Of a stretch of 5,004 bases of DNA, positions 4,784 through 5,004 are shown in pieces. The position numbers and the translations under genes are program-made. Numbering within the stretch: position 1 is the first letter of the stretch; each line of letters starts with the position of its first letter. Origin of the DNA: an uncultured Eubacteriales bacterium (GTDB taxonomy: Bacteria > Bacillota > Clostridia > Oscillospirales > Oscillospiraceae); assembly GCA_902475515.1 (NCBI GenBank), contig CABSAB010000141.1, positions 1 to 5,004 on the forward strand, read 5' to 3'. The notes under the pieces were generated by a model that worked only from the letters and a program-made list of their open reading frames with translations, had not been told where the DNA came from and made no database searches.

Positions 4784-4987
4784 TTATGTGGGCTTTCCGT
4801 ATTCCCGTTCCATGGCGGACCGTGTGACGATCCACTGCTTTCCGAATTTCTGCGCGTCCACGCCCTCCACAAGCTTCTTGTAGGAAATCGCCTTGCGCAG
4901 GGTGCTCTCGCTGAGCCCCCACAGGCTGGTGGCGTCTGAGAACGCCAGCAGGTCATCGAAGGGCGTAGACGCGGGGTGCTGGTCCAC
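4784..4987 (-). CDS. Helix-turn-helix DNA-binding protein (start uncertain, may extend past window)
   Basis: The visible product contains LLAFSDATSLWGLSESTLRK (13-32), a typical helix-turn-helix (DATSLWGLSESTLRKAI), followed by LVEGVDAQKFGKQWIVTRSA (39-58) and MEREYG. This plan (winged HTH with 'KxGkqWivtrxam') is found in small MerR/excisionase-like proteins of Firmicutes mobile elements. The first start codon in the window is GTG 4987, but no good SD precedes it and the frame stays open to the right edge, so the true start may lie outside. It runs against the phage operon and ends at the hairpin at 4748-4775. Its partner or target is not visible; a regulator, excisionase or antitoxin are all possible. 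Confidence 0.72.
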   Translation of the reverse strand: MDQHPASTPFDDLLAFSDATSLWGLSESTLRKAISYKKLVEGVDAQKFGKQWIVTRSAMEREYGKPT

Positions 4988-5004
4988 TTTACAGACGGAA
5001 CCGC

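Noticed and set aside
4741..4999. 10-base direct repeat TACAGACGGA at 4741-4750 and 4990-4999 flanking the helix-turn-helix gene
   Set aside because: Considered as insertion or attachment-site scars, but the copy at 4741 is part of the terminator stem and a 10-base match is too short to distinguish from chance.
1..5004. tRNA, rRNA, CRISPR array, insertion sequence or riboswitch
   Set aside because: No cloverleaf, regularly spaced repeats, transposase motifs or conserved leader structures were seen on either strand.

Overview
This window looks like part of a tailed-phage or prophage genome from a Gram-positive, probably gut-clostridial (Oscillospiraceae-like) host. The grounds are strong GGAGG-type Shine-Dalgarno sites before almost every gene, moderately high GC, very short genes overlapping by ATGA or GTGA, and phage families recognised from their motifs: SSB, two orphan DNA methyltransferases, DUF3310, DUF551, a Lar-type restriction-alleviation protein and an ArpU/RinA-like late regulator. 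Host assignment is inference; no database search was possible.

Layout. Bases 2-262 are the 3' end of a single-stranded DNA-binding protein gene. Next come a C5-cytosine methyltransferase (306-1265) and a beta-class amino-methyltransferase (1268-1957). A tightly packed run of small genes then extends to 3989: DUF3310, a Cys-pair protein, a 42-residue basic peptide, a 53-residue protein, DUF551, a 54-residue Cys-rich protein, a 100-residue unknown, Lar, and a zinc-ribbon protein. Nearly all junctions overlap by 4-11 bases or are 1-2 bases apart, so this reads as one translationally coupled early/middle operon. At 3986-4204 a small zinc-ribbon gene lies on the opposite strand, its stop codon interleaved with that of the operon's last gene. 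The plus strand resumes with the ArpU/RinA-like gene (4260-4685), followed by a strong hairpin (4748-4775) that probably terminates transcription in both directions. A minus-strand helix-turn-helix gene (from 4784, reaching or passing the right edge) converges on that hairpin. No stretch over 300 bases lacks a gene.

How the genes work together. SSB belongs to replication. The two methyltransferases and Lar would together modify or shield phage DNA against host restriction. The ArpU/RinA-like protein at the end of the early block is where such phages place the activator of late genes. The roles of the small proteins are unknown.

The most unusual feature is a 227-codon ORF (493-1176) lying entirely inside the cytosine methyltransferase gene in the +1 frame. 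It has its own near-perfect Shine-Dalgarno site and its most protein-like motifs coincide with the methyltransferase's catalytic motifs. It is either a true overprinted gene or a shadow of unusually constrained DNA, and the sequence alone cannot decide.
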